Positions 15,303 through 24,526 of a DNA stretch of 64,000 bases are shown here, one piece after another. Where the stretch lies: the NCBI RefSeq assembly GCF_014224155.1, contig NZ_JAASUI010000003.1:282143-346142 (forward strand). Direction: 5' to 3'. The notes below the pieces were generated by a model, which worked only from the letters and a program-made list of their open reading frames with translations, did no database searches and was not told the origin of the DNA. The position numbers were made by a program, and so were the translations under genes. This DNA is from Listeria cossartiae subsp. cossartiae. Lineage in GTDB: Bacteria; Bacillota; Bacilli; Lactobacillales; Listeriaceae. Within the stretch, counting starts at the first letter, position 1; the number at the start of each line of letters is the position of its first letter.

Positions 15303-16673
15303 ATGGAAAAATTATGGGGTGGCCGTTTTCAAGGGAAAAGTGAAGCTTGGATTGATGCGTTTGGCGCGTCGATATCTTTTGATCAAAAAATGGCAAAAGA
15401 AGACTTAACGGGAAGTTTGGCGCATGTCGCTATGCTCGCCAAATGCGGGATAATTCCGGATGCAGAAGCCGCAGAAATTACGGCCGGCTTGAAAATTCTC
15501 CAAGAAAAATTAGCGCTTGGTGAACTGGAATTTAGTACGGTGAATGAAGACATCCATTTAAATATCGAAAAGTTGTTACACGCAGAAATCGGACCTGTCG
15601 CTGGGAAACTCCATACGGCACGGAGTCGGAATGACCAAGTTGCAACCGATATGCATTTATATTTAAAACAAGCCGTAGCAGAAATTATCCAATCGTTAAA
15701 ACATTTGCGTGTGGTCCTTGTTCAAAAAGCAGACGCGCACGTTGAAACGATTATGCCTGGTTACACGCATTTGCAACACGCCCAGCCCATATCTTTTGCC
15801 CATCATTTACTTGCTTACTTCGGAATGTTTTCACGGGATTTAGAACGTTTAGAAGAAAGTGTCAAACGGATTGATATTTCGCCACTTGGGTCTGCTGCGC
15901 TGGCTGGAACGACTTTTCCGATTGACCGGGCTTATAGTGCAGAATTACTTGGCTTTTCTGCTGTTTATGAAAATAGCTTGGACGGTGTGAGTGATCGTGA
16001 TTTTATTATTGAGTTTCTCAGTAATAGTTCCCTTTTGATGATGCATTTATCGCGTTTTTGCGAGGAGCTGATACTTTGGACGAGTCATGAATTTCAATTT
16101 GTGGAGTTAACAGATGCTTTTTCGACGGGAAGTTCGATTATGCCACAAAAGAAAAATCCGGATATGGCCGAGTTAATTCGCGGAAAAACTGGCCGAGTGT
16201 ATGGAAACCTTTTTGGCATGTTGACGGTTTTAAAAGGACTGCCGCTTGCTTATAACAAAGACTTACAAGAAGATAAAGAAGGCATGTTTGATACGCTCGA
16301 GACGGTTCAGACGAGCTTAGATATATTTGCTGGGATGATTGAAACGATGAAGGTTCGCACGGATATAATGGAAAAATCTACCAAAAAAGATTTTTCCAAT
16401 GCGACAGAACTGGCCGATTACTTAGCGAAAAAAGGCGTTCCTTTTAGAGAGGCGCATGAAATCGTTGGGAAATTGGTGCTGGAATGTACGCAAAATGGGA
16501 TTTATTTGCAAGACGTGTCACTCAGTCACTATCAGGAAATAAATCCACTTATTGAAGAAGATATTTACGAGGTGCTTTCTTCTAAGACTGCTGTCCAAAA
16601 GAGAAACTCTTACGGTGGGACTGGCTTTGAGCAAATTAAAGTGGCACTGGCTAATGCGAAAAAAACGTTATAA
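15303..16673 (+). CDS. argH: Argininosuccinate lyase
   Basis: A 456-aa enzyme of the fumarase/aspartase superfamily that splits argininosuccinate to arginine and fumarate; it works as a homotetramer. Signature [12 protein letters not shown] is near residue 280, with the catalytic serine in the preceding flexible loop. HTARSRNDQ (near 105) and [11 protein letters not shown] (near 155, catalytic His) are also present. It starts three bases after the argG stop, with a GAGGTG box inside the end of argG. The operon ends at the hairpin at 16679-16710. Confidence 0.97.
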   Translation: MEKLWGGRFQGKSEAWIDAFGASISFDQKMAKEDLTGSLAHVAMLAKCGIIPDAEAAEITAGLKILQEKLALGELEFSTVNEDIHLNIEKLLHAEIGPVAGKLHTARSRNDQVATDMHLYLKQAVAEIIQSLKHLRVVLVQKADAHVETIMPGYTHLQHAQPISFAHHLLAYFGMFSRDLERLEESVKRIDISPLGSAALAGTTFPIDRAYSAELLGFSAVYENSLDGVSDRDFIIEFLSNSSLLMMHLSRFCEELILWTSHEFQFVELTDAFSTGSSIMPQKKNPDMAELIRGKTGRVYGNLFGMLTVLKGLPLAYNKDLQEDKEGMFDTLETVQTSLDIFAGMIETMKVRTDIMEKSTKKDFSNATELADYLAKKGVPFREAHEIVGKLVLECTQNGIYLQDVSLSHYQEINPLIEEDIYEVLSSKTAVQKRNSYGGTGFEQIKVALANAKKTL

Positions 16674-16678
16674 AGTGG

Positions 16679-16710
16679 GCTGGGATACTTATGGGTGTTC
16701 CAGCTTTTTT
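16679..16710 (+). terminator. Terminator of argGH
   Basis: GCTGG (16679-16683) pairs with CCAGC (16700-16704), with imperfect pairing inside, followed by TTTTTT. It lies six bases past the argH stop. Confidence 0.8.
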
Positions 16711-16772
16711 GTCTTTGTCCCGCCTGACCCGATTTGTCAAAGCACTACTTTTTTTGTTACTATTAAATAGAT

Positions 16773-16798
16773 GTTACCTTTGTGCTAACATGGGGAAA
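16773..16798 (+). promoter_or_regulatory. Candidate sigma-B promoter of betL
   Basis: GTTACC (16773-16778), a 13-base spacer, then GGGGAAAT (from 16792) resembles the sigma-B consensus (GTTT, then GGGWAT). Stress-sigma control of betL in Listeria is, as I recall, described; this assignment is by eye. Confidence 0.4.
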
Positions 16799-16830
16799 TA
16801 CATACATAGAATATAAAGGGAAGTGATGTA

Positions 16831-18354
16831 ATGAAAAAATTAACGAATGTCTTTTGGGGAGCAGGTTTTTTAGTTCTCTTAGCTGTTTTATTTGGTGCTT
16901 TTTTGCCAGAGCAATTTGAGACACTTACAACAAATATCCAAAAATTTCTAACGAGTAATTTTGGTTGGTACTATTTAATCGTTGTTGCGATTATTATTAT
17001 CTTCTGCTTATTTTTAGTTTTAAGCCCGATTGGTACGATTCGACTTGGAAAACCTGGCGAAGAGCCGGGCTATAGCAACAAATCTTGGTTTGCCATGTTA
17101 TTTAGTGCTGGAATGGGGATTGGTCTCGTTTTCTGGGGTGCCGCTGAACCTTTATCGCACTATGCTGTTCAAGCTCCCGGCGGTGAAGTTGGTACACAAG
17201 CTGCTATGAAAGACGCGCTTCGTTATTCATTCTTTCATTGGGGCATTTCCGCTTGGTCAATTTATGCGGTTGTAGCCTTAGCACTTGCTTACTTTAAATT
17301 CAGAAAAAATGCGCCTGGTTTAATAAGCGCCACACTGTATCCGCTTTTAGGAAGACATGCCAAAGGTCCGATTGGTCAATTGATTGATATTATCGCTGTT
17401 TTCGCGACGGTCATCGGTGTTGCGACGACGCTTGGCCTTGGCGCTCAACAAATTAATGGTGGACTCACTTACCTATTTGGTGTTCCAAACAATTTTACAG
17501 TTCAATTTACGATTATCATTATCGTTACTATTTTATTCATGTTATCGGCAATGTCTGGTCTTGATAAAGGGATTCAGCTGTTGAGTAATGTAAATATTTA
17601 TGTCGCTGCTGTACTACTCGTTTTAACGCTTATTCTCGGACCTACCCTTTTCATTATGAATAATTTTACTAATTCATTTGGGGATTACTTACAAACAATT
17701 ATCCAAATGAGCTTCCAGACTGCACCTGATGCGCCGGATGCACGAAAATGGATTGACTCATGGACTATTTTTTACTGGGCTTGGTGGCTTTCCTGGTCGC
17801 CGTTTGTCGGGATTTTCATTGCACGAATTTCACGTGGCAGGACGATCAGACAATTTTTACTCGGGGTTATCGTGCTTCCGGCTCTAGTAAGTGTGTTCTG
17901 GTTTGCCGTATTCGGTGGCTCCGCGATTTTTGTCGAACAACGTACAAACTCCGCGCTTTCCAGTTTAGCGACAGAACAAGTACTCTTTGGGGTATTTAAC
18001 GAGTTTCCAGCTGGGATGGTGTTATCGATTGTGGCGATGATTTTAATTGCCGTATTCTTTATTACTTCAGCGGATTCTGCCACGTTTGTCCTCGGTATGC
18101 AAACGACTGGTGGCTCCTTAAACCCACCGAACTCCGTCAAAGTAACCTGGGGACTTTTACAAGCAGGAATTGCAAGTGTGCTACTTTACGCAGGCGGATT
18201 AACAGCACTTCAAAATGCTTCGATTATCGCCGCCTTTCCATTTTCAATCGTGATTATTTTAATGATTGTCTCCTTGTTCATCTCTTTAATAAGAGAACAA
18301 GAAAAACTCGGCTTATTCGTTCGACCGAAAAAATCACAACGTTCACAACTATAA
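16831..18354 (+). CDS. betL: Glycine betaine/sodium symporter BetL (BCCT family)
   Basis: A 507-aa membrane transporter with about 12 helices that imports the osmoprotectant glycine betaine with sodium. BCCT hallmarks are [14 protein letters not shown] (about 92-106) and the tryptophan-rich segment [19 protein letters not shown] (about 313-331), which forms the substrate site and signature. The start ATG has GGGAAGTG upstream. It is monocistronic, bounded by a strong bidirectional terminator. BetL is one of three compatible-solute systems known in L. monocytogenes and gives salt tolerance. Confidence 0.96.
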   Translation: MKKLTNVFWGAGFLVLLAVLFGAFLPEQFETLTTNIQKFLTSNFGWYYLIVVAIIIIFCLFLVLSPIGTIRLGKPGEEPGYSNKSWFAMLFSAGMGIGLVFWGAAEPLSHYAVQAPGGEVGTQAAMKDALRYSFFHWGISAWSIYAVVALALAYFKFRKNAPGLISATLYPLLGRHAKGPIGQLIDIIAVFATVIGVATTLGLGAQQINGGLTYLFGVPNNFTVQFTIIIIVTILFMLSAMSGLDKGIQLLSNVNIYVAAVLLVLTLILGPTLFIMNNFTNSFGDYLQTIIQMSFQTAPDAPDARKWIDSWTIFYWAWWLSWSPFVGIFIARISRGRTIRQFLLGVIVLPALVSVFWFAVFGGSAIFVEQRTNSALSSLATEQVLFGVFNEFPAGMVLSIVAMILIAVFFITSADSATFVLGMQTTGGSLNPPNSVKVTWGLLQAGIASVLLYAGGLTALQNASIIAAFPFSIVIILMIVSLFISLIREQEKLGLFVRPKKSQRSQL

Positions 18355-18355
18355 T

Positions 18356-18398
18356 AAAAAGGGCTGAAAATCTAAAACTAGATTTTCAGCCCTTTTTT
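18356..18398. terminator. Bidirectional terminator after betL
   Basis: A near-perfect hairpin AAAAAGGGCTGAAAATCTA / TAGATTTTCAGCCCTTTTT with loop AAAC. It serves betL on the plus strand and the PTS operon (last gene ends at 18398) on the minus strand. Confidence 0.93.
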
Positions 18399-18595
18399 CA
18401 TCCTTTTTTCTGCTTTGCCGCGATTATTTCACGATAGCTACGAGTTTGTTTAGGATATTTTTTCCGAAAGAAATGTTGCGAAACGACTGCTAACACGAGT
18501 GAGATGGCGGTAATTGGAATAGAACTTCTAAAAATACCGACCATTAGTAATAAAGCACTGGCAAATAACGTTGCATTAAAAAGGAATTTTTCCAT
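18398..18595 (-). CDS. Small two-helix membrane protein, last gene of PTS operon
   Basis: A 65-aa protein with two hydrophobic stretches (about 4-22 and 26-44) and a basic C-terminal tail. Its function is unknown. It starts three bases after the aldolase stop with a GGAGGAG box, so it is the last cistron of the PTS operon. In gene order it corresponds to what I recall as lmo2093. Confidence 0.75.
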   Translation of the reverse strand: MEKFLFNATLFASALLLMVGIFRSSIPITAISLVLAVVSQHFFRKKYPKQTRSYREIIAAKQKKG

Positions 18596-18598
18596 TGG

Positions 18599-19249
18599 TT
18601 ACTCCTCCAAATTGTAGTTTAGGTCGCGATCATGCGCTAATTTTTTAATACCTAATGCATCAAATACTAACGCTTTTTCTGCAATATAAGCATTGTATTC
18701 GATACGTTCTAGCATATCATACGCTTTGTGCAAGGATGTGTCTAATACGACAATCCCGTGTTTATTTAATAGGCTTGCACTTGGAACTGCTTTTTCACCT
18801 AGCTCGATAACGTGTTTACGAACGATTTCCGCAAGTTCCGGGCTAGTCGCTGGTGCAAATTCAAGTGTTGGAATTTGGCCGATTTTTTGTGTTGCTTCTG
18901 TTAAGTTCGGCAGTTCCATACCAAGTGTTGCGAATAACATTGATTCTTTTGGATGGGCATGAAGTACACAGCCGATTTTTGGATTTTCTACGTAACAAGC
19001 ACGGTGTAAGTTAATTTCTCTTGTAACTCTTCCGTCTCCTTCTACGACTTCATTGTTATTATCCACTACAAGGATTTCATATGGGGAAAGATCGCAAAGT
19101 TTTGCTTGACTCATCAGCGTTGGCGTCATAATAATATGTTCGCTATTCATGCGCACACTTACATTTCCTCCCGCTGCATTTGTTTCAAAGCGGTCAAACA
19201 TCGTCTTCACTATTTTTGCTAAATCTTCACGTTCTTTTTGGTATAACAT
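18599..19249 (-). CDS. Class II aldolase (L-fuculose-phosphate aldolase family)
   Basis: A 216-aa zinc aldolase of the FucA/AraD family that cleaves a ketose 1-phosphate to dihydroxyacetone phosphate and an aldehyde. GGNVSVRM (about 27-34) binds the substrate phosphate. The LHAHPKE segment (near 98) and NKHGIVV (near 163) provide the zinc histidines. It is encoded between the PfkB kinase and the small membrane protein, so it probably completes breakdown of the sugar or polyol taken up by the PTS. Which stereoisomer it uses cannot be told from sequence. Confidence 0.9.
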   Translation of the reverse strand: MLYQKEREDLAKIVKTMFDRFETNAAGGNVSVRMNSEHIIMTPTLMSQAKLCDLSPYEILVVDNNNEVVEGDGRVTREINLHRACYVENPKIGCVLHAHPKESMLFATLGMELPNLTEATQKIGQIPTLEFAPATSPELAEIVRKHVIELGEKAVPSASLLNKHGIVVLDTSLHKAYDMLERIEYNAYIAEKALVFDALGIKKLAHDRDLNYNLEE

Positions 19250-19250
19250 A

Positions 19251-20183
19251 TTATCTCTCCTCCAATTGTATAATACTTACTTGATTCTTGAGTTTTCCAG
19301 CAGCTTCTAAATCAAAGCTCGAACTGTCTTGTTGCATGACTTTGCTGGCTGAGCAACCTGTCGCGACTTTTAACGTTTCGGTAATCGGCATATTCATTGC
19401 AAGTCCTGCGATAAATGCGCCGACAAACACATCGCCAGCCCCGGTATCATTGCGTTCCTGCACTTTTGGTGGAATAACTTGATACAATTTGCCATTATGT
19501 GCGCACATCGATCCTTTTGCTCCGAGCGAAACGACTAAATAAGGAATTTGCTTGGCTAACGTGCGAATGTTTTCTTCCAGTGAATTCGTCTTTTCATCTA
19601 AAATGGCCACCACTTCGTCTTCATTTGGTTTAATGAAATCGACGCCCATTTCGACAGCTAAGTTTAAATAGTCACCGGAATTATCGCATCCGAGAAACGC
19701 GCCAGTTGCTTTGACAGTTCTTAGTAGTTCTTTAAAATCAGATAATGTATAATGAGGAGGCGGGGATCCGGCAATCACCACCATGTCCTCTTTTTTAACT
19801 TTTTTAGCGATTTGTTTTAAAAGGTTCTCTTTGTTGGTCTGACTTACGGTAAAACCAGCTTCTGGTATCATCGTGCTGCCATTCGTGTCATCACTCAAGA
19901 CGACGAAGCATTCTCTTGTCGAAGTTCCAGCTTCTACAAGGAAATCATGGTTGATATGCTTTTCTTTTAGAATGGCATATAGTTTGTCGAGATTGTCTGA
20001 TCCCGCAATTCCAAGTGCTTCATTTTTAATGCCGAATTTCGATAGCACGCCCGAAACATGAAGCCCCTTTCCCCCGCAATCAAATTCCGTTTTTTTGACT
20101 CGATTAGTCTTCCTTTTTTCCAACTCTCCATTAATGAAAAGCAACCGGTCAATAGCTGGATTTAATGTTATCGTGTAAATCAT
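19251..20183 (-). CDS. PfkB-family sugar-phosphate kinase
   Basis: A 310-aa kinase of the 1-phosphofructokinase/tagatose-6-phosphate kinase group. NPAIDRLLF starts the N-terminal substrate lid, and NDTGAGDVFVGAF (about 250-262) holds the catalytic Asp and anion hole. It phosphorylates a ketohexose monophosphate to the bisphosphate. It is one base from the aldolase gene and 17 bp from the IIC gene of a galactitol-type PTS, so tagatose-6-phosphate or a related intermediate is plausible. Fructose 1-phosphate is an alternative. Confidence 0.9.
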   Translation of the reverse strand: MIYTITLNPAIDRLLFINGELEKRKTNRVKKTEFDCGGKGLHVSGVLSKFGIKNEALGIAGSDNLDKLYAILKEKHINHDFLVEAGTSTRECFVVLSDDTNGSTMIPEAGFTVSQTNKENLLKQIAKKVKKEDMVVIAGSPPPHYTLSDFKELLRTVKATGAFLGCDNSGDYLNLAVEMGVDFIKPNEDEVVAILDEKTNSLEENIRTLAKQIPYLVVSLGAKGSMCAHNGKLYQVIPPKVQERNDTGAGDVFVGAFIAGLAMNMPITETLKVATGCSASKVMQQDSSSFDLEAAGKLKNQVSIIQLEER

Positions 20184-20200
20184 CTCATCACTCCTATTTC

Positions 20201-21550
20201 TTAAGAGCTAGCTTTTTCTAGTTCAATAGTTCGTTTTTTCATCATTTTCACATAGAATACTAGTAATAGTACCCAAATTGCGACAAAAATAAAGCCTAAA
20301 ATAGTGAACTGTGCTGCTTCTGCAAATACATAACGGAACACTGGATACTCAAGCGTACTCCAAGTAATTTGTTGTCCAGCTTTAAGCGAAATTGCTCCAG
20401 TTGAATGCGCTAAATCTGTGATTGATCCTGCGAAGAAAGTCGATACATATAAGAAAATTGGTGTTGTAATTGTTCCTAGGATAATCATGCGGATCAAGTT
20501 CCCACCTGTTACGATAAGCGCTGGTGCACACAAGGAAATATTTAATATTCCGGCAAATGGTAAAACGCCATTTCCTGGTAAAATTAGCGCGAAAATAAGT
20601 GTAACTGGAACCATAAGAACGATTGCTACCCATACTTCACTACATCCTGCTAAAATCGGCCAATCTAGCCCAATGAACAATTCACGGTTTTTAAATTTAC
20701 GTTTCATGAATTCAGAAATACCATCAGATAATGGTGATAAAGCTTGCATAAATAGTTTGGCAACCATTGGGAATAGCGTTAATGCTGCAGCGGCTTGCAT
20801 AGCTAACATCAAAGTTTTCGCTACATCATAACCAGCAGCAATCCCTAGAAGTCCACCGATAATAAAGCCCATCACGTGGTTTTCGGCAAAAATACCAATT
20901 TTATCTTTTAATGCATTGGCATCCATATCTTTACGAAGTGCTGGAATTTTCTTCAATAACCAGTCAATTGGCATTAAGAAAATACAGAAAATCATCATAC
21001 CGTGGGAAACTGTTACCCCGGGAATCCCATTTAATTCTTGAATTTGACGTTGGTTTGCATCACATAGAATTAGTTCCGTAACAATTTGAATTCCGGCAAC
21101 GATAAATGCTAAGTAAACATTTTGTGTTACGCCGATAATTAGTACTGCTGTTAGAATTTTTCCCCAAACATTCCATAAATCGACGTTTAAGGTTTTCGTT
21201 TTATTAATAACAAGCATAATTGCATTAATCCCGAGTTGTAATGGGAACATCAAGAAGGCAAATGGCCACGCCCAAGCAAGAGTTGCCATTGATGTCCATC
21301 CTCCGTCTAAGATACTTAAGTTAATCCCAGTTCTCTCAGCAAGTCCTTGTGCAGCTGGTGTTAAAGCTTCAATCATAAAGCCGATAACGATGTTCATTCC
21401 AAGGAAAGCTACCCCTAGAATAATCCCCGCACTTACTGCGTCTCTTACTTTCATTCGTACGATTAGCCCAATAATAATCATCAGTGCTGGAACAAAAACG
21501 GCAGCTCCAAGGTTCAAAATAAACTGTATAACTGATTGTAATGACTCCAT
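20201..21550 (-). CDS. PTS galactitol-family transporter, IIC component
   Basis: A 449-aa membrane permease with about 10-12 helices. It has the galactitol-family (GatC/SgcC) features: the N-terminal LGAAVFVPALMIIIGLIVRM segment and the FPLQLGINAIMLVINKTKT region. It would carry a polyol or sugar across the membrane as the IIB protein phosphorylates it. It lies between IIB (21584-21868) and the PfkB kinase. The substrate is uncertain: GatC-like permeases in Firmicutes serve galactitol, ribitol, xylitol or arabitol. Confidence 0.92.
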   Translation of the reverse strand: MESLQSVIQFILNLGAAVFVPALMIIIGLIVRMKVRDAVSAGIILGVAFLGMNIVIGFMIEALTPAAQGLAERTGINLSILDGGWTSMATLAWAWPFAFLMFPLQLGINAIMLVINKTKTLNVDLWNVWGKILTAVLIIGVTQNVYLAFIVAGIQIVTELILCDANQRQIQELNGIPGVTVSHGMMIFCIFLMPIDWLLKKIPALRKDMDANALKDKIGIFAENHVMGFIIGGLLGIAAGYDVAKTLMLAMQAAAALTLFPMVAKLFMQALSPLSDGISEFMKRKFKNRELFIGLDWPILAGCSEVWVAIVLMVPVTLIFALILPGNGVLPFAGILNISLCAPALIVTGGNLIRMIILGTITTPIFLYVSTFFAGSITDLAHSTGAISLKAGQQITWSTLEYPVFRYVFAEAAQFTILGFIFVAIWVLLLVFYVKMMKKRTIELEKASS

Positions 21551-21583
21551 TTTTTCACGCTCCCTATTTTATCTTGTTTGTTT

Positions 21584-21868
21584 TTATTTTAAGGCGTTTA
21601 ATAATTTTTCTGTTTCTTCGTCCATGCCCATACCAGTTAAGAAAGCAATACCATTTAATGTTGGAATATCAAATTCTTTATTTGCTTTTGTAATTGCCAC
21701 GTAAACATCACTTGTTTTAATGTGTTGCTCTAGTGATTTAATGTCTACTGCTTCAACCGTTGCACGAACTCCCTTTTCTTTTAAAATGCGTTCTACTTTG
21801 GAGGCAACTGTTTGACTTGTCGCTACTCCGGATCCACATGCTACGATAACTTTTTTCATTGTAATCAC
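21584..21868 (-). CDS. PTS galactitol-family IIB component
   Basis: A 94-aa phosphocarrier. The phosphorylated cysteine is in VACGSGVATS (about 10-19), the P-loop-like IIB motif; residues 20-60 alternate strand and helix as in GatB. It accepts phosphate from IIA and hands it to the incoming sugar at IIC. Its start ATG overlaps the end of the IIA gene by four bases, so the genes are translationally coupled. Confidence 0.94.
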   Translation of the reverse strand: MITMKKVIVACGSGVATSQTVASKVERILKEKGVRATVEAVDIKSLEQHIKTSDVYVAITKANKEFDIPTLNGIAFLTGMGMDEETEKLLNALK

Positions 21869-22332
21869 TCTCCAAATTGTTTTTTTAGGAAATCACATAA
21901 AGTATTGCTATCATTCATTTCTTTTATTTGTTCCACAAAGTCTGCTTCCATAAATTTTTCCATGATACTTGAAAGCAGTGGAACTTGATCTTGGGGATTT
22001 TTGATTCCTAACATGAAAATTACTTCGACATCAATCCACTTATCTGTCGTTCCCATTTGAACAAAAGGAACCGGGGTAGAAAGTTTATTTACGAGTACAA
22101 AAGGCCGTTTTACATAAATCGTGTCTGTATGAGGAATTGCAATTTTGATGCCATTCATCTCGAGTCCAGTAGGAAAAACTACTTCTCGGCTTGTTACTGC
22201 TTCTTTAAAAGTTGGCTCTACATACTGCTCTTTCTCTAATATATTGCTCGTGTATTCAAAAAGTTCTGCCTGACTCTCGTAACTTGAATTTATCAGGGTT
22301 AACTCTTTTTGAAACAAATCATGGTAATCCAC
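21865..22332 (-). CDS. PTS IIA component (fructose/galactitol type)
   Basis: About 155 aa if started at GTG 22332, with a strong GGGGGTGAG box just upstream. A longer ATG frame from 22362 would overlap the activator gene and place the box inside. The active-site His lies in IAIPHTD, the typical EIIA-Fru/Mtl motif. It receives phosphate from HPr and passes it to IIB. It overlaps IIB by four bases. The operon order is activator, IIA, IIB, IIC, kinase, aldolase, small membrane protein. Confidence 0.92.
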   Translation of the reverse strand: MDYHDLFQKELTLINSSYESQAELFEYTSNILEKEQYVEPTFKEAVTSREVVFPTGLEMNGIKIAIPHTDTIYVKRPFVLVNKLSTPVPFVQMGTTDKWIDVEVIFMLGIKNPQDQVPLLSSIMEKFMEADFVEQIKEMNDSNTLCDFLKKQFGE

Positions 22333-22339
22333 GCGACGC

Positions 22340-24346
22340 TCACCCCCTTTCAAGGATTTCAACGATTTTCTTTTTGTTAGTTGACGCGAGTAGTTCCGCT
22401 AGTCTTTCTGGCTGTAAGAAAATTTCGTTCAATTTTAGTAATAGTGGTATGTGTTTGTTTTGTTCGGATGGGGCTAGCGCAATCATGATTTTGACTGCTT
22501 CGTTCTCTGGTGTTCTTGTGTCCGCTTTCATTATCATCAACTGAATATCTTGCTCGATGACCCCATTCGCTGGTTTAGCATGAGGTAAATAAATGTTCGG
22601 TCCAATCATCATCTGCTCATAATTTTGATAGAATATTTCTTCGCACGTTTGAATGTAACTAGCATCCACCGTTCCTCGCTGTAACATCGGTGAAAATGCC
22701 GCCGAAACGAGCCCCTCCCATTCAAGTGACGTTTCTAAAAAATGAACCTGTTTTTCGGTAATCCGCATTTGTTCGGGTTCTTTTTTCTCCACGGGCTGCT
22801 CTTTTTTGCTAAAAAACGATTCTACTTTTGCTTGCACTAAGCGAATATTTTCTTCCGGAATTTCATCTTTTAACATGGCGAGTAGTTCTTTGGTTTTTTT
22901 ATGACTGTCCATTTCGATGGCTTTATCGACTTGTTCTCTGAGAATTTGCCGGCTATCTTTACTTAAAATCGACGGGATCACGAAAATGGTGGCGTCGCTT
23001 TGGACTGGAACGGTCGTAAAAATAAAATCGATATCACGTGCAACGGTATTTAATTGCCGCACCGCATAAGCTCCTTGAAAATCAATATTTGGAAACATCA
23101 TTTTCAAGTTTTCTAACAGTAGTTTGGAAATGGATGTACCACTTTTACAAAGGACGACTGCGCGGAAAATCGGCTGTTCCGTTTCCTCGATTTGATACAT
23201 CCATCCAAGAACTATCATCGAAAGATACACAATTTCCTCTTCTGACCACTTATGGCCAACCAATTTTTCAAAAGGTTTAGAGGCTTTTTCTACAATGTTG
23301 AATGTTGGAGTGTATTCTTTGATAAATTGTTTTTTAAGTGGGTTATTGATTTGAAAACCTAAAATCGTCCGGTAAATGGCTGGTCTGACATGTAAAATCA
23401 CTTTTTCTTTAAATTCATTTTTCTTCATGATTTCGGTTGCAAAATACATTTCTAGTAAGCGGATGAACTCATCAACTGCGTAGGCGATTTCTTCACTGTC
23501 TGAGAAATGAAGCGCCGACTCGACTAAGTTCGAAGCGAGTACTTGTAAAGATAAGTAAAGCAAATCATTTTCACTTAAAAAGTCATAACCCCAAAACATT
23601 TCTTTCATTATCGGGAACTCACGGGTATTTTTGATGTCATACATTTCAATTTTAAATGTCCATTTTTTATTTGTTACTTTGGACCGTTTGATGATGCCAT
23701 GGAGGATATAGGGCAATTCTTCCATTTGTTCATCTGTAAATGTAATTTGGAGTTTACTTTCGACTTTTTCCAGTCGTTTCTTTAGTAAAAAGACTTCGCT
23801 GACTGTAATGAGCTTCTTTTCATCAAGTACGAATTTTCCGTACGGGGTCTGAACGACTTCGCGAATGAGTTCCGCCAGTAAATTACGAATCAGAAATTCT
23901 GAACCGGAAACTGCATAACCATCTTTTCGTGAGTAATCTAGTTGTATTTCGAATTCATGCAAGCTTTCCTTGATACTTTTCACATCTGTTAACATCGTAT
24001 TTTTACTTACATAAACGTATTCCGCAAGCGCGCCGAGTGACATGTAATGATTGTGAAGCAGTAGTTTAATCATAATTAGTTTGCGACGAATATTTACCTC
24101 ATAAAACGAAAACAGCTGTTGCTCTTCTGCTGTTAAAAGCCGGTAACAAGCTTCTCTACATACATCTGTAACAAAAATCATGTCATGGTCAATTAAAATT
24201 GGTTCTGACTTTAGTAGATGGTTTATTTGTGTAATCTGTGCGCTAATTGCTTCTTTTGATACCTTAAAATTTTTGGAAACATTTCTAAGATTCACTTGCC
24301 GATTCAAGAGCAGATAAGTAATTAATTCCTTACAATTCTGTTCCAT
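22340..24346 (-). CDS. PRD-containing PTS operon activator (MtlR/LicR type)
   Basis: A 668-aa modular regulator. It has N-terminal helix-turn-helix domains (about 5-130), two PTS regulation domains (about 185-390), a IIB-like domain with CKSGTS (near 405), and a C-terminal IIA-like domain with LPHAKP (near 590). No RNA-binding CAT domain is seen, so it should act on DNA as a transcription activator. PTS proteins would phosphorylate it according to sugar supply. It is the first gene of the operon it presumably controls, downstream of inverted repeats at 24396-24523. Confidence 0.93.
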   Translation of the reverse strand: MEQNCKELITYLLLNRQVNLRNVSKNFKVSKEAISAQITQINHLLKSEPILIDHDMIFVTDVCREACYRLLTAEEQQLFSFYEVNIRRKLIMIKLLLHNHYMSLGALAEYVYVSKNTMLTDVKSIKESLHEFEIQLDYSRKDGYAVSGSEFLIRNLLAELIREVVQTPYGKFVLDEKKLITVSEVFLLKKRLEKVESKLQITFTDEQMEELPYILHGIIKRSKVTNKKWTFKIEMYDIKNTREFPIMKEMFWGYDFLSENDLLYLSLQVLASNLVESALHFSDSEEIAYAVDEFIRLLEMYFATEIMKKNEFKEKVILHVRPAIYRTILGFQINNPLKKQFIKEYTPTFNIVEKASKPFEKLVGHKWSEEEIVYLSMIVLGWMYQIEETEQPIFRAVVLCKSGTSISKLLLENLKMMFPNIDFQGAYAVRQLNTVARDIDFIFTTVPVQSDATIFVIPSILSKDSRQILREQVDKAIEMDSHKKTKELLAMLKDEIPEENIRLVQAKVESFFSKKEQPVEKKEPEQMRITEKQVHFLETSLEWEGLVSAAFSPMLQRGTVDASYIQTCEEIFYQNYEQMMIGPNIYLPHAKPANGVIEQDIQLMIMKADTRTPENEAVKIMIALAPSEQNKHIPLLLKLNEIFLQPERLAELLASTNKKKIVEILERG

Positions 24347-24383
24347 CTACTTTCCCCTCCCTTATATTAATAGTAAATGATAA

Positions 24384-24523
24384 CCCTTACATAAAAATGC
24401 TGATTCATCACAACTTCGCTTTTGGCAGAAAGATTTATTGTGATGAGTGACATTTCCGGGTTACTTTCTATTATAGATTAGAAGGTATTCAAGGGGAATA
24501 TGAAAAAAGTGCGAATCAGCATT
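24384..24523 (-). promoter_or_regulatory. PTS operon leader with nested inverted repeats
   Basis: Read on the minus strand, a TATAAT lies near 24475. It is followed by TCATCACAA and TTGTGATGA (centres about 24 bases apart), inside GTAACCC...GGGTTATC. A further pair, AATGCTGATTC (24396-24406) and GAATCAGCATT (24513-24523), spans the whole segment. It could be operator DNA for the PRD activator or an RNA-level attenuator; the upstream arm also resembles the end of the pdxR transcript. Confidence 0.5.
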
Positions 24524-24526
24524 AAA

